Of a stretch of 64,000 nucleotides of DNA, positions 1 through 8,750 are shown in pieces. How positions within the stretch are numbered: the first letter of the stretch is position 1; every line of letters begins with the position of its first letter. The translations under genes were made by a program, and so were the position numbers. Under the pieces are notes generated by a model. The model did no database searches. It worked only from the letters and a program-made list of their open reading frames with translations, and was not told the DNA's origin. Origin of the DNA: an uncultured Flavobacteriales bacterium. Its GTDB lineage: Bacteria; Bacteroidota; Bacteroidia; Flavobacteriales_D; Crocinitomicaceae. The stretch lies in assembly GCA_943789205.1 (NCBI GenBank), contig CALSTG010000001.1, forward strand, positions 1,664,435 to 1,728,434, read 5' to 3'.

Positions 1-2
1 AT

Positions 3-185
3 GTTGTTGATCAGACACTTACCAATGCAAACTTTTCATTAAATAGAAATATGCATTGTTGGGCTTTATCGATATATTGGACTCCTGTGGGAGGTAATAA
101 GAGTTTTTTGGTTAGCATCAGAAATACCTCAGCAATTTTCAGAGATGCTAAAATAGAATTTCGAAAACCTCCTGCATTTCTTTAA
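3..185 (+). CDS. LptD-like LPS assembly outer-membrane protein, C-terminal fragment
   Basis: This is the 3' end of a gene that enters from the left edge; about 60 residues are readable up to the TAA at 183-185. The fragment has alternating aromatic and polar residues of the kind found in final beta-strands (ALSIYWTPVGG, SFLVSIRNTS). It ends in a short basic tail after IFRDAKIEFRK. From family knowledge, Bacteroidota LptD homologues end in a similar way, with a W-x-P-x-G strand, then a strand containing a V-S or V-K motif, then a D-K/D-L tail. LptD inserts lipopolysaccharide into the outer leaflet of the outer membrane. Only the last strands are visible, so another large beta-barrel protein remains possible. 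Confidence 0.6.
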   Translation, partial: VVDQTLTNANFSLNRNMHCWALSIYWTPVGGNKSFLVSIRNTSAIFRDAKIEFRKPPAFL

Positions 186-210
186 TAAAAGTTTGCTCTT
201 TTTTGAAACA

Positions 211-684
211 TTATTTGTGTTTTATCGGAATCCAAATTTCTTCCGCTGCATTGGTGATATTATAATTCAAGCCAATTAGCTCAAAGTGAGGTCGATCGTC
301 AATGCAATATTTAGAATTCGGAATCCATTGATTAAAGATGTAATGAAATACAGGTGTAATTTCTGAAGGCTTTCCTTTATAATTAAATACAGCATATTGT
401 CCAGCCCTCAGTATAAGTGAGTCAAGTCCCGACGGAATATTTTCAAAACCAACGACTTCAACTGCAGCCCATTTCACGAAATTATGAGAAGGGTGGAACT
501 TTTGATGGTATTCAGGCGGGTATATTTGAAGCGAGATTCTATCATTAGAGACTCTATTGTTGAGTTCTTTTATTCTGGGTCCAAATTCTTTCCACAATTC
601 AACGGTTCTATCCTCTGAGAGACTCATTTCTAGCTGACAACCCACAAGTTTCTTTTCTGCTAACAATTCAATCCTTGGCGTCAT
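211..684 (-). CDS. GyrI-like / AraC effector-binding domain protein
   Basis: A 157-residue soluble protein with no signal peptide. The first residues (PRIELLAEKKLVGCQLEMSL) match the opening strand of the GyrI-like small-molecule-binding fold. The final segment PHFELIGLNYN...AEEIWIPIK is the characteristic closing strand and motif of the SOUL/GyrI effector-binding family. There is no DNA-binding domain, so this is a stand-alone effector-binding module rather than a transcription factor. Such proteins bind hydrophobic or cationic ligands, and some have hydrolase activity. It lies 8 bp downstream of the OmpA-family gene on the same strand and may be co-transcribed with it. Its ligand cannot be told from sequence. 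Confidence 0.75.
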   Translation of the reverse strand: MTPRIELLAEKKLVGCQLEMSLSEDRTVELWKEFGPRIKELNNRVSNDRISLQIYPPEYHQKFHPSHNFVKWAAVEVVGFENIPSGLDSLILRAGQYAVFNYKGKPSEITPVFHYIFNQWIPNSKYCIDDRPHFELIGLNYNITNAAEEIWIPIKHK

Positions 685-692
685 GCAAAAGG

Positions 693-1622
693 TTAATTAT
701 AGAGTAATATTTTTGGGCCAAGTACCATACTTACTCGGCTAATTCTTCGTTCCGGATTGTTTTTTTGAGCTTGACTTTTCTCAAGATTAGGCGGAAGTGT
801 TTCCCCACGTCCATTAATTTCTACATCAATAATTAAATCCATTTTAGTCTTATAAGCATTAAATTGCTTCATTAACTCATTCGCAACAGACTGTGCTCTC
901 TTTTCTGAAAGAATCTTGTTTTTATTTTTTCTATCAGACTCAGAACCTGATCCTTGTTCATCTGCATATCCATTTACAACAATCATTAAACGATAAATAG
1001 AATCATTAAACACATCTGCATTGTGGTCTTTTAGATATTCACTCCACATCTCCAAATCTTTATCCATGGAACCGACTAGCTTTGAGATTTCCTTTTTACC
1101 AGCTTTGTTCAGAACAGAGCTACCTGCATCGAAACTGATGTCTCCGCCAATTTTTCTTACTTCCTTATTTGAAGCAATCATTTTTTTAAGTGGTTCAATA
1201 TAATTTTGAAGTAAGTTATTCAGCTCTTTCGCAAGTTCAAGTGTTCTTTCGTGACCGTTCATCGAATAGGGTGAGGTGGTATTTAATTCGGCAATAATCA
1301 CCTCAGTGCGTTCATAGATTTTAACCAATGCCATTTCAATATCATCTACGCGTTCCGTCGAATCAATAGAATTCATTTCAGCTTGCTGCTGCTCCACAAT
1401 TCGTTTTGCTGCATCTGCTTTTTCCATCGCTAGAAAGAGGTCCTTTTCGCGCGAAGCTCTATTTTTGTTTATGTTGGTGACTTCTTTCTCACCAGTCTGA
1501 CCTTTGTATGTGGTTGTGTTGAATATTGGTTTTCTAAGGCTATTATTTGTAGCACAGCTTGTGAACATAAAAATAAGAGCAGATAGGGTGACTGAACTAA
1601 TTGAAACTTTCATTTGAAACAT
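693..1622 (-). CDS. OmpA-family outer-membrane lipoprotein
   Basis: The 309-residue product starts with a lipoprotein signal (hydrophobic stretch ending FTSC, lipid-accepting Cys near residue 23). A long charged helical region follows at about 45-165. The C-terminal half is an OmpA-like peptidoglycan-binding domain: it opens with DISFDAGSSVLNKAG, contains VNGYADEQGS and ends with NNPERRISRVSM, the usual NxxLSxxRAxxV...NRRV layout. The expected role is to tie the outer membrane to the peptidoglycan. A second ATG at 1611-1613 would give a shorter and more typical lipoprotein leader and may be the true start. The long helical spacer suggests a structural rather than a channel role. Confidence 0.82.
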   Translation of the reverse strand: MFQMKVSISSVTLSALIFMFTSCATNNSLRKPIFNTTTYKGQTGEKEVTNINKNRASREKDLFLAMEKADAAKRIVEQQQAEMNSIDSTERVDDIEMALVKIYERTEVIIAELNTTSPYSMNGHERTLELAKELNNLLQNYIEPLKKMIASNKEVRKIGGDISFDAGSSVLNKAGKKEISKLVGSMDKDLEMWSEYLKDHNADVFNDSIYRLMIVVNGYADEQGSGSESDRKNKNKILSEKRAQSVANELMKQFNAYKTKMDLIIDVEINGRGETLPPNLEKSQAQKNNPERRISRVSMVLGPKILLYN

Positions 1623-1695
1623 TTTGTTAAATGTACCGAATTGAATTTATAAATATAAATCATCGGTCTATCTTTTATTCATATGTGATTGTGCA

Positions 1696-2628
1696 TCAGT
1701 TTTTTTTCTGCTTTCTTGAGATATTGATTTGTACGTTTGCTTTGAAGGGTTCAATACTTGAAAGAATAATTAATTCTTGATTAGGACCAGAAAAATAATT
1801 AAGGTACTGTGTTCCTAAAAAAATAAAATAATCAAAAGTCAAAGCAAGCGTTCCTCCTTCAGCTACTTGATATTCATCAGGTCTAAATCTAACTTTTAAC
1901 CCATCTTTATTTACTTGATTAACAATTCCTAAGAGTTTAGCATTTCCTAAATGATTGAGTTGGTAATAGGCATTGTAAGGTGTTTTTCTTGGACTTAGTT
2001 TTCCATTATTTAAAAAATAAATGGCATCTGACAGCCCTAAAACGTCCTGACCTTCATGGGAAACAAGAATTATTGTCAACTGCTCTTCATGTCTTAGTTT
2101 TAAAATATATTTAAAGAGTAAGGCGCGTAGTTGTGAATCCAGATTCGAGAATGGTTCATCTAAAAGGAGCACCTCCGGTCTTAAAGCAATTGCTCTTGCA
2201 ATAGAGAGTCGCTGCTGCTCTCCTCCGGATGTTTCATTCGCTTTTATATCCCTTATTTCATTCAGCTTTAAAAGTTTTAGGAGTTCCTCGACACGTCTAA
2301 TTTTTATTTTTTCAGGTAGCGAGATAGCGGCTTCTCTTATATTTTCCTCAACTGTGTGATACGGATCTAAGTTATAATCTTGTGAAACGAGTTTGATTTG
2401 ATCATACCCTGGCACCAATAGTTGTTCTGCATTAGGAAGTAATTCATTGTCAAGTTTTATGCTGCCATGCTGAGGTCCAAGCTGTCCTGAAATAACATTC
2501 AATAGTGTTGATTTTCCTGCGCCAGATTTCCCTACAAGTCCTATAATCTGTCCTTTTTTCGCTGTTAGGCTGATGTTTTTTAATACCGGTCGATCGAAGG
2601 CTACAGAGATTTCTTTGATTTCAAGCAT
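1696..2628 (-). CDS. ABC transporter ATP-binding protein (orphan ATPase)
   Basis: A complete ABC ATPase of 310 residues: Walker A GKSGAGKST at 33-41, Q-loop near 83 (VSQD), signature SGGEQ at 134-138, Walker B VLLLDEP at 153-159 and the switch His in VSHEG. Roughly 75 extra residues after the nucleotide-binding domain look like the beta-rich TOBE-type regulatory domain of importer ATPases of the PotA/CysA class. No permease or binding protein is encoded nearby. The gene follows the LETM1-domain gene with a 2 bp gap, so the two are probably translated together. Its transport partner or substrate is unknown. It could serve a permease elsewhere or act in a non-transport role. Confidence 0.88.
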   Translation of the reverse strand: MLEIKEISVAFDRPVLKNISLTAKKGQIIGLVGKSGAGKSTLLNVISGQLGPQHGSIKLDNELLPNAEQLLVPGYDQIKLVSQDYNLDPYHTVEENIREAAISLPEKIKIRRVEELLKLLKLNEIRDIKANETSGGEQQRLSIARAIALRPEVLLLDEPFSNLDSQLRALLFKYILKLRHEEQLTIILVSHEGQDVLGLSDAIYFLNNGKLSPRKTPYNAYYQLNHLGNAKLLGIVNQVNKDGLKVRFRPDEYQVAEGGTLALTFDYFIFLGTQYLNYFSGPNQELIILSSIEPFKANVQINISRKQKKN

Positions 2629-2630
2629 AC

Positions 2631-3908
2631 TTAGTCGTTTGACGAATCTTTTTTATGAATTGTATTTTCTTTAAAAGAAGTTGGTAAAAGGTCTGGGAAT
2701 ATTTTAATAACCAATGGCAATAGGATGGCACCTCCCGGTAATAGGAAGATAGCTAGAGAAGGCATCGATTTTAAAATATCATAAAATTGAGTCTTAAATT
2801 GTTCTTTTTCTTCAGGTCGAAGTTCACGAACCGCCGATTTCGCCAGAAGATCCATGAGATCCTTGCTTTCTTTTATTTCGTTGAAAAGTTTCTCTTTATT
2901 CCTGCCTAAAATCAGAGACCACTTTTTTTGTATTGCTGTCAATAAAACTCCTGAGGACTTCTCTTCATTTAGAATAGAAAGTGCCGCTTTATTTTTGAAT
3001 ACAAATGTTCTTCCTACTAGAAAAGCTTCATCAATTTCAATTGGACTTAGAAATAGCGATTTCCCAATGTTTTTTAAATTCCGCTCTTCACTAGGATGCA
3101 CTGTGTGGGTTCCACAAGCTACAAATACGCACAACTCAAAAATGAATTTATTAAAGAAGTCATCTTGGCTCAGCTTATCTATGTTGGTTTTATCCCTTTT
3201 GTTATTGATCCACATCTTGACCATTTCCTTCTGCTCCGGATTAAGATGGCTTGATGAGAGCAGGTAATAAAGAAGTCTTTTCTCCTTTTCTTCGATTTTA
3301 CCATCTCCATACGCCGCTTCAGTCAGAAAGCCTAAAAGCTTCAATACGAAGTCATCATATTGCTGAACAAGATCGATTCCATCATTTTTTAAAAATTCTG
3401 CGAATAATAAAACATCTATAAAAACAAGTCCATTTGCACTTTGATTGAGCCAATAATTTCCTTTCGCCAGGTTCGATTTAATTTTCACCCTATCTGACAA
3501 TATATTTTCGAGTTTAAGTTCTATTTTTTTATCAAAATCAAACTCCCAAGGTGATATTTTAGTTTGGAATTTATCATAAAAATCATCTAGTGAAATCAGA
3601 AAGGCATCGTAATCTATTGCTCCTTTTAGTTCATGGTTTTGATAGACATAAAATAGATTTTCAAAAAGTAGAAGTTTTAGCTTTTCTTCTTTGGTTAGGT
3701 GTGCAACAAACTTATGACTGGTGTATAAATTAGAAAGGGCTGTCCCGTATAGAATACCTGTTTTATTGAAGATATAGTGCAGGGTATCCTCAAATGAGTT
3801 GGATTTAAATTTAAAGCCAATAGATAGCAATCCCTCTTCATGTAAATGAAAGAAATATCGAATCCAATTTTTCGACCCAGTTGAAATTCTATTTTTATCT
3901 AATTGCAT
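2631..3908 (-). CDS. TerB-like / LETM1-domain protein
   Basis: About 425 residues with no signal peptide. A central acidic helical region (FLTEAAYGDGKIEEKEKRLLYYLL) resembles the TerB/tellurite-resistance helical domain. The last 80 residues contain the LETM1 hallmark: DLLAKSAVRELRPEEKEQF, then a hydrophobic proline-rich membrane segment (SMPSLAIFLLPGGAILLPLV) ending FPDLLPTSF. LETM1 proteins in mitochondria take part in K+/H+ or Ca2+/H+ exchange; the bacterial role is not established. I place the start at ATG 3906-3908. A GTG at 3926 would extend it by six residues and deepen the overlap with the upstream barrel gene. It sits between that gene and an ABC ATPase, apparently in one operon. Confidence 0.78.
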   Translation of the reverse strand: MQLDKNRISTGSKNWIRYFFHLHEEGLLSIGFKFKSNSFEDTLHYIFNKTGILYGTALSNLYTSHKFVAHLTKEEKLKLLLFENLFYVYQNHELKGAIDYDAFLISLDDFYDKFQTKISPWEFDFDKKIELKLENILSDRVKIKSNLAKGNYWLNQSANGLVFIDVLLFAEFLKNDGIDLVQQYDDFVLKLLGFLTEAAYGDGKIEEKEKRLLYYLLSSSHLNPEQKEMVKMWINNKRDKTNIDKLSQDDFFNKFIFELCVFVACGTHTVHPSEERNLKNIGKSLFLSPIEIDEAFLVGRTFVFKNKAALSILNEEKSSGVLLTAIQKKWSLILGRNKEKLFNEIKESKDLMDLLAKSAVRELRPEEKEQFKTQFYDILKSMPSLAIFLLPGGAILLPLVIKIFPDLLPTSFKENTIHKKDSSND

Positions 3909-4356
3909 AACGTATGGCAAGGCCACCTCCCCAATTGAGTTTTACAACTGGTGTAATGAAAATAATAGGTCCCGTATTTATTGAACAGTTAATGGGCAAA
4001 TCTTCAAATGTATATTCAAGTCCAACGGTTGTATTGATTCCAAAGTGGAGGTTAGAGGTTCCTAATCCATTAGAGGTGAATCCCATCAATCCACCACCGC
4101 CATAGTACCATGAAAAATGTGATTCCAGACTGTTTTGAAATTCATAATCAGCAATTAAAAATACCCCATTACCATAGTTTTCTCTTGAGAATGGACCAAA
4201 TGAGGCTTCCAGTGCCGTTTTTTCAGATAGAAAATGTTTTGCGTTCAGACTACCAAAGCCAGGATATCCCCCTTTGATGCCGAAAGCAGTTTTATATTCT
4301 TGACCAGTTGCAAAGAGCACTGTAAATGTCAATAAAAAAGCGCAAAGATATTTCAT
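3895..4356 (-). CDS. Small outer-membrane beta-barrel protein
   Basis: A 153-residue protein with a cleavable signal peptide (MKYLCAFLLTFTVLFATGQ). It continues as short alternating strands rich in Gly, Tyr and Phe (TAFGIKGGYP, FSWYYGGGGLMGF, GINTTVGLEYTFEDL) and ends in a final strand LAIRYAIR. This is the general pattern of the 8-stranded outer-membrane barrels common in Bacteroidota. It lies between the lamin-tail gene (9 bp upstream) and the LETM1-domain gene (14 bp overlap), which points to one transcript. No catalytic or ligand-specific motif is seen, so the function is unknown. Confidence 0.7.
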   Translation of the reverse strand: MKYLCAFLLTFTVLFATGQEYKTAFGIKGGYPGFGSLNAKHFLSEKTALEASFGPFSRENYGNGVFLIADYEFQNSLESHFSWYYGGGGLMGFTSNGLGTSNLHFGINTTVGLEYTFEDLPINCSINTGPIIFITPVVKLNWGGGLAIRYAIR

Positions 4357-4365
4357 GAGCTAAAT

Positions 4366-6936
4366 TTAGATTTTACCAGCCAAAGTAAAAGCCTTTACTT
4401 TCGTAAAGAATACACTTCCATCTGTTGAAAAGGCTTCAAAAACCATTATGTAAGTACCTATTGAGCTTTTCTGATTGTCGTCTGCGATACCATCCCAACT
4501 AAAAGAACCTGAGGTGCCCAAAAGAAGATTTTGAAACAATGCTTTTATTGGCCTTCCTTTATCGTCATATATACTTACCTGACCTACAAGACCTTCTGAT
4601 TCTAGCGAATAGTTGATTTGAAGGACATCTTGATACCCATCATTATCAGGTGAGAATATTGAATTGGTAAACGAGAAATCTCCAGAGTAAACTGCTGAAA
4701 TGAATTGTGAGTTTTCTAGTCCTGGTGTGCCAAACCCAATGTCCTGTGCAGCGGAATGCCAATTAAAAGAGTTGTCTGTTTCTCCCAAAGGGTCTATTCG
4801 TTCTAATGAGACACCGTCTAAGTCATCTATGACACTTAAGTGCCAGTCATCATTATAGGGGACTTGATCCATGATTGAGCTACCTTGAAGTAAAACAACG
4901 GTTCCAGAATCATTTGCATAGCTCGGCAAGTCATTTATTAAAAATGATTCGGGATCGTGATTTGGATAATTTTCAATAACGAAGTTTGGGTCTTCTCCAA
5001 TGACTATAAAATTTCCAGGCTCGACAATTTTATGCACATCTATACTCTTGAAATTGGATAATGTATCACTTTGGTAATTTGCAAATTGCCATTGAAATAG
5101 ATCTATGAATTTATCAGAGTTATTATATAACTCTACCCAGTCCTCACCACCACTGTATGGATTTGTTAATATTTCATTAATGATAAGGTCTCCAGCATTT
5201 GCAATTTCTGGAAGTGCAAAAGAGCCTAATATAGGGGAGGTGTTTAGCCAGCAATCTTGAAGGTTTTCAAGCTCGAATGTGTATACTTCACTTGTATTTA
5301 AGGGTTCATTAAATGTCAATATAATGACATTTGAATAGGTACTTTCAATGTATATGTCTGAAAGTGTCAAGTCTGGTGTGGATATAAAACTTAATGCTTC
5401 CAATGAGCTTGAATCTATGCCCTCATCAAATTCAATTTCAAGATAATTAGGTGCAAGGGCCAATAGGTTGGTGATAATTGCCGGATTCATATCAGCATCA
5501 TTGTTAAAGATTGAATTTTGTTGACCTGGTGTTCCGCCAATATTTGCATTAGAAGCGGACCAATTTAACGCGTCAGAACATGGGTCATCAAGATTTATGC
5601 GTTCAAGTGAATACCCCCCATTTTCTTTCTCGCTATCTAGATACCATTCATCTGTGTAGCTCAATGCATCAATCAAAATATTGTCCGAACTATAAATTGC
5701 AATATCATCACCTGCATTATTTAGACTTGGAAAACTACTTACTGCAAAGATGACCTCAAAAGAATCCATATTTGCAGCAGCAGAAAGCACTGCATATGTA
5801 TTTGGGAGCAGCCAGCCTTCTTGAATAGTACCTGATGAGCTTGCATCATTGAGTTTCCAATCGCTTAAGTCAAATATTTTTTCTGAAGTATTATAAATTT
5901 CAACAAATTCGCATTCTGGAAGTCCAACAGAAGGGGTTGGATCTGGGAAGAATTCCGTAATAATAACATCTCCCTTTTCTGGAACTTCCCCTATTAAATA
6001 GCTTATATTGAAGCTTTGCTGAATACTTACATTGCCCTCTAGATCTTCAATATTCTGTATTGAAAGCTCATAGCTATCACCATTCACCAATGGATTGGAT
6101 AAAGTAAGATGAATTGTATTTGGGGATTCCGCGTCAATGCTTGCTTCACTAAATGTTATAGAAGGATTTAGTGCGTAATTCGATAAGTTTTCTGAGGAAC
6201 TCTGATCAACGGCCTCATTGAATGTCAGGTCTATGTTTTGTGGATTTATAACATCTGCTGAGACGCAATTCGGAGGTGTAAGATCAAGCTCTTCTTGACC
6301 GATATAAATATCGTCAAAGTAGAATTTCGTCGCATTGCTCACGGTGTACGTGCAAGCCATTCCAGAATATGCTTGGTCAAAAGACCCGTTATTGACCTCA
6401 GAACTTACCAAAGTGTAGTTAGTTCCTCCATTATAGTCACAAAACAAGGACCATTCCCCTATATCCGATCGTATGACTTTTATGCCTATTTCAAAGCTAC
6501 TTGAAATTAATCCTGGTTCGCCAGCACAAATTTCTATTGGATTTCCATTATCTAGTTGAAATAGCCTTAAGGCATCACTTGTGCCTGATTCGCCGAGCTG
6601 CAGGTAATAACCGTTTAAACATAAGCTAAGGTCCGGATTATCCGCGCTTAAAAAGATTCTACCATAATTTGCTGAGGATGGAGAGAACGCTTGCTTGACC
6701 CAAAACCGCCATTCATTGTTATTCTGTGGGTTAAGGTTGTTTTCAATGCTCAGGAATGATATTGCTGCCTCCGTATTGTTTAACTGAAGCTTTAAATCTG
6801 TATTTACGATGAAGTCGTTTATTGAGCCCGACCAGCTTGGACTGCTTAAGAAATCTCCGTCTGAGAAATCATCAGTGATTTGAGATATCGAAAAAAAACA
6901 AATAAACGTAAAGATGAATACTAAAGTATTGTGCAT
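4366..6936 (-). CDS. Secreted multidomain protein with two lamin-tail domains
   Basis: An 856-residue exported protein with an N-terminal signal (to about residue 19). It appears to hold a LamG/jelly-roll-like region (20-215), an Ig-like region beginning near LDLTPPNCVSADV, and a lamin-tail domain starting GDVIITEFFPDP (about 320-470). A second Ig-like stretch and a second lamin-tail domain starting AGDLIINEILTNPY (about 580-740) follow. The final module (about 755-856; FSPDNDGYQDVL...IYDDKGRPI...WDGIADDNQ) resembles the FlgD-type Ig fold often found at the C-terminus of secreted Bacteroidota proteins. Likely surface or extracellular, with structural or adhesive function. A promoter-like box lies at 6951-6958. 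It is the first gene of a probable four-gene unit with the barrel, LETM1 and ABC genes. Confidence 0.75.
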   Translation of the reverse strand: MHNTLVFIFTFICFFSISQITDDFSDGDFLSSPSWSGSINDFIVNTDLKLQLNNTEAAISFLSIENNLNPQNNNEWRFWVKQAFSPSSANYGRIFLSADNPDLSLCLNGYYLQLGESGTSDALRLFQLDNGNPIEICAGEPGLISSSFEIGIKVIRSDIGEWSLFCDYNGGTNYTLVSSEVNNGSFDQAYSGMACTYTVSNATKFYFDDIYIGQEELDLTPPNCVSADVINPQNIDLTFNEAVDQSSSENLSNYALNPSITFSEASIDAESPNTIHLTLSNPLVNGDSYELSIQNIEDLEGNVSIQQSFNISYLIGEVPEKGDVIITEFFPDPTPSVGLPECEFVEIYNTSEKIFDLSDWKLNDASSSGTIQEGWLLPNTYAVLSAAANMDSFEVIFAVSSFPSLNNAGDDIAIYSSDNILIDALSYTDEWYLDSEKENGGYSLERINLDDPCSDALNWSASNANIGGTPGQQNSIFNNDADMNPAIITNLLALAPNYLEIEFDEGIDSSSLEALSFISTPDLTLSDIYIESTYSNVIILTFNEPLNTSEVYTFELENLQDCWLNTSPILGSFALPEIANAGDLIINEILTNPYSGGEDWVELYNNSDKFIDLFQWQFANYQSDTLSNFKSIDVHKIVEPGNFIVIGEDPNFVIENYPNHDPESFLINDLPSYANDSGTVVLLQGSSIMDQVPYNDDWHLSVIDDLDGVSLERIDPLGETDNSFNWHSAAQDIGFGTPGLENSQFISAVYSGDFSFTNSIFSPDNDGYQDVLQINYSLESEGLVGQVSIYDDKGRPIKALFQNLLLGTSGSFSWDGIADDNQKSSIGTYIMVFEAFSTDGSVFFTKVKAFTLAGKI

Positions 6937-6950
6937 ATGTTGATTGTATT

Positions 6951-6958
6951 CAAATATA
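6951..6958 (-). promoter_or_regulatory. Bacteroidota -7 box (TATATTTG) for the lamin-tail gene
   Basis: Read on the minus strand this is TATATTTG, an exact match to the Bacteroidota -7 consensus TAnnTTTG. It lies 14 bp upstream of the ATG at 6936, which predicts a very short leader. No well-spaced -33 TTG was found (the nearest TTG is 13 bp away). Confidence 0.45.
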
Positions 6959-7007
6959 TTAATTTTACGACCAAGGATGCCGAATCAATTAAAGAATTAA
7001 TGAAGAT

Positions 7008-7994
7008 ATGAAATTAGCAGTTATCGGAGTAACCGGAATGGTTGGTAAGGTTATGTTGGAAGTGCTTAACGAGGAAGGGTTGAATATTACTCAACTGATT
7101 CCTGTAGCCTCAGCAAATTCTGTTGGAAAATCGATTCAGTTTAATGATAATGATATCGAAATTGTATCCCTTGAAACGGCTATCGAATTGTCTCCGGATA
7201 TTGCTATCTTTTCAGCTGGCGGTTCTGTTTCGGAGAAATGGGCTCCAAAGTTTGCTTCTAAAGGAACAATTGTGATAGATAATTCATCTTTTTGGCGAAT
7301 GGACCCATCAAAAAAACTAATAGTTCCTGAGGTTAATGGACAAATATTATCTGCTTTTGATAAAATAATACCTAATCCGAATTGTAGTACTATTCAACTT
7401 GTAATGGTGCTTAAACCACTTCATGATAGATTTAAAATTAAGAGAGTTATTGTTTCAACGTATCAGTCTATATCTGGAACAGGTGTTAAGGCTGTAAGGC
7501 AAATGGAGGCTGAACGTCGTTCTATTGATGGTGAAAAAGCTTATCCATATCCTATAGATAGAAATTGCATCCCTCAATGTGATGTTTTCTTGGATAATGA
7601 TTACACCAAGGAGGAAATGAAGCTAACGAATGAAACAAAAAAAATTATCGATTCAAGTATAGAGGTAAGCGCAACTGCGGTGCGCATACCAGTTTTAGGA
7701 GGTCACTCAGAAGCAGTGAATGTCGAATTTGAAAATGAGTACGAAATCGAAGAAATAAAAAGTTTATTATCTAAGATGCCCGGATTAACGGTTCAAGATG
7801 AGCCAAGTAAACTTCTATATCCTATGCCTATTAATGCACATGGTAAAAATGATGTTTTTGTAGGTAGAATACGTCGAGACGCTTCTCAGCCTAAATCTTT
7901 GAACCTCTGGATTGTTGCCGATAATCTAAGAAAAGGAGCGGCTACAAATGCAGTTCAAATTGCAAAATTAATGGTAGGATATATTAATAATTAA
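7008..7994 (+). CDS. asd: Aspartate-semialdehyde dehydrogenase
   Basis: Converts aspartyl-4-phosphate to aspartate semialdehyde with NADPH, the branch point for lysine/diaminopimelate, threonine and methionine. The 328 residues start with the dinucleotide motif GVTGMVG (7-13). They contain the active-site Cys126 in PNPNCSTIQ, the SISGTGVKAVRQM segment and the catalytic His233 in LGGHSEAVNV. Length fits the family. The gene stands alone on the plus strand, divergent from the lamin-tail gene with a 71 bp spacer. No riboswitch or attenuator is visible upstream. Confidence 0.95.
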   Translation: MKLAVIGVTGMVGKVMLEVLNEEGLNITQLIPVASANSVGKSIQFNDNDIEIVSLETAIELSPDIAIFSAGGSVSEKWAPKFASKGTIVIDNSSFWRMDPSKKLIVPEVNGQILSAFDKIIPNPNCSTIQLVMVLKPLHDRFKIKRVIVSTYQSISGTGVKAVRQMEAERRSIDGEKAYPYPIDRNCIPQCDVFLDNDYTKEEMKLTNETKKIIDSSIEVSATAVRIPVLGGHSEAVNVEFENEYEIEEIKSLLSKMPGLTVQDEPSKLLYPMPINAHGKNDVFVGRIRRDASQPKSLNLWIVADNLRKGAATNAVQIAKLMVGYINN

Positions 7995-8150
7995 TATCCT
8001 TTTTTATATAATTAATTATCTGATAATCAAATTTTTATTCTTGTTCATTAGAGAAAAATATGTTTAGTTAATTCCATATTGAGCTTTGATTACTCTGAAC
8101 TATGTTACATCTTTGATTTTTTAAAAAGTATTAATTCACGTCTAATTGTT

Positions 8151-8744
8151 ATGATGCGCTATTTCCTTGTTGTTCTTTGTTTTGGGACTTTTGTGACATT
8201 TGCACAAGAGAATCCATGGCTCAATAAAAGTACGAATCCATGGGAGAAGGAGTCGTCTGTAAAACCTGAGCGCCAAAGCCAAATCAACAAAAAAGTAATA
8301 AATCAATCGAAAGATCCATGGCTTTCGAATTCAGACAGAACCACATCTAATAATACTATTGACCCACTCAACAACCGTGAGCAATTAATTTCTGAAATGT
8401 CAGCTGAAGTGTATGGCACCGCGCATTATAAAGATCCTGTCAAAGTAGTTTCAAAAGCTTTATGGATTGGTCTTCCCGTAATCGGTTTGGTAGCTATACC
8501 CGTTGCCTCTTTGAGCGTTGTTATAACAAATACAGCTTCCACCAAGCGTATTCGTAAAAGAGAACAAGCCGTTATAGATGATTATTTTAAATTACACTCC
8601 GATATTGAAGGTTCAGATAGGGGTTTATCTAAAGAGGCTTTGAGAAAAGGAATGAAAAAAAAACGATATTTAAACTTAGCCAAAGGGATTGGTATCGGAC
8701 TCGCTGGTCAGATTGCTTTCTGGGTTAACTTAGAGTTTTTTTAA
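8151..8744 (+). CDS. Membrane protein with repeated NPW motifs, function unknown
   Basis: I place the start at the ATGATG at 8151-8156 because it gives a good signal peptide (RYFLVVLCFGTFVTFAQ); an upstream TTG at 8079 in the same frame would bury it. The mature N-terminus has a short motif three times: ENPWLNKS, TNPWEKES and KDPWLSNS, spaced in a polar region of about 60 residues. A hydrophobic segment (LWIGLPVIGLVAIPVASLSVVI) and a basic stretch follow, and a second hydrophobic segment closes the protein. No family recognised. The repeated N/D-P-W motifs could be docking sites. The 156 bp upstream are very AT-rich and show no clear promoter. Confidence 0.6.
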   Translation: MMRYFLVVLCFGTFVTFAQENPWLNKSTNPWEKESSVKPERQSQINKKVINQSKDPWLSNSDRTTSNNTIDPLNNREQLISEMSAEVYGTAHYKDPVKVVSKALWIGLPVIGLVAIPVASLSVVITNTASTKRIRKREQAVIDDYFKLHSDIEGSDRGLSKEALRKGMKKKRYLNLAKGIGIGLAGQIAFWVNLEFF

Positions 8745-8750
8745 ATCGGT

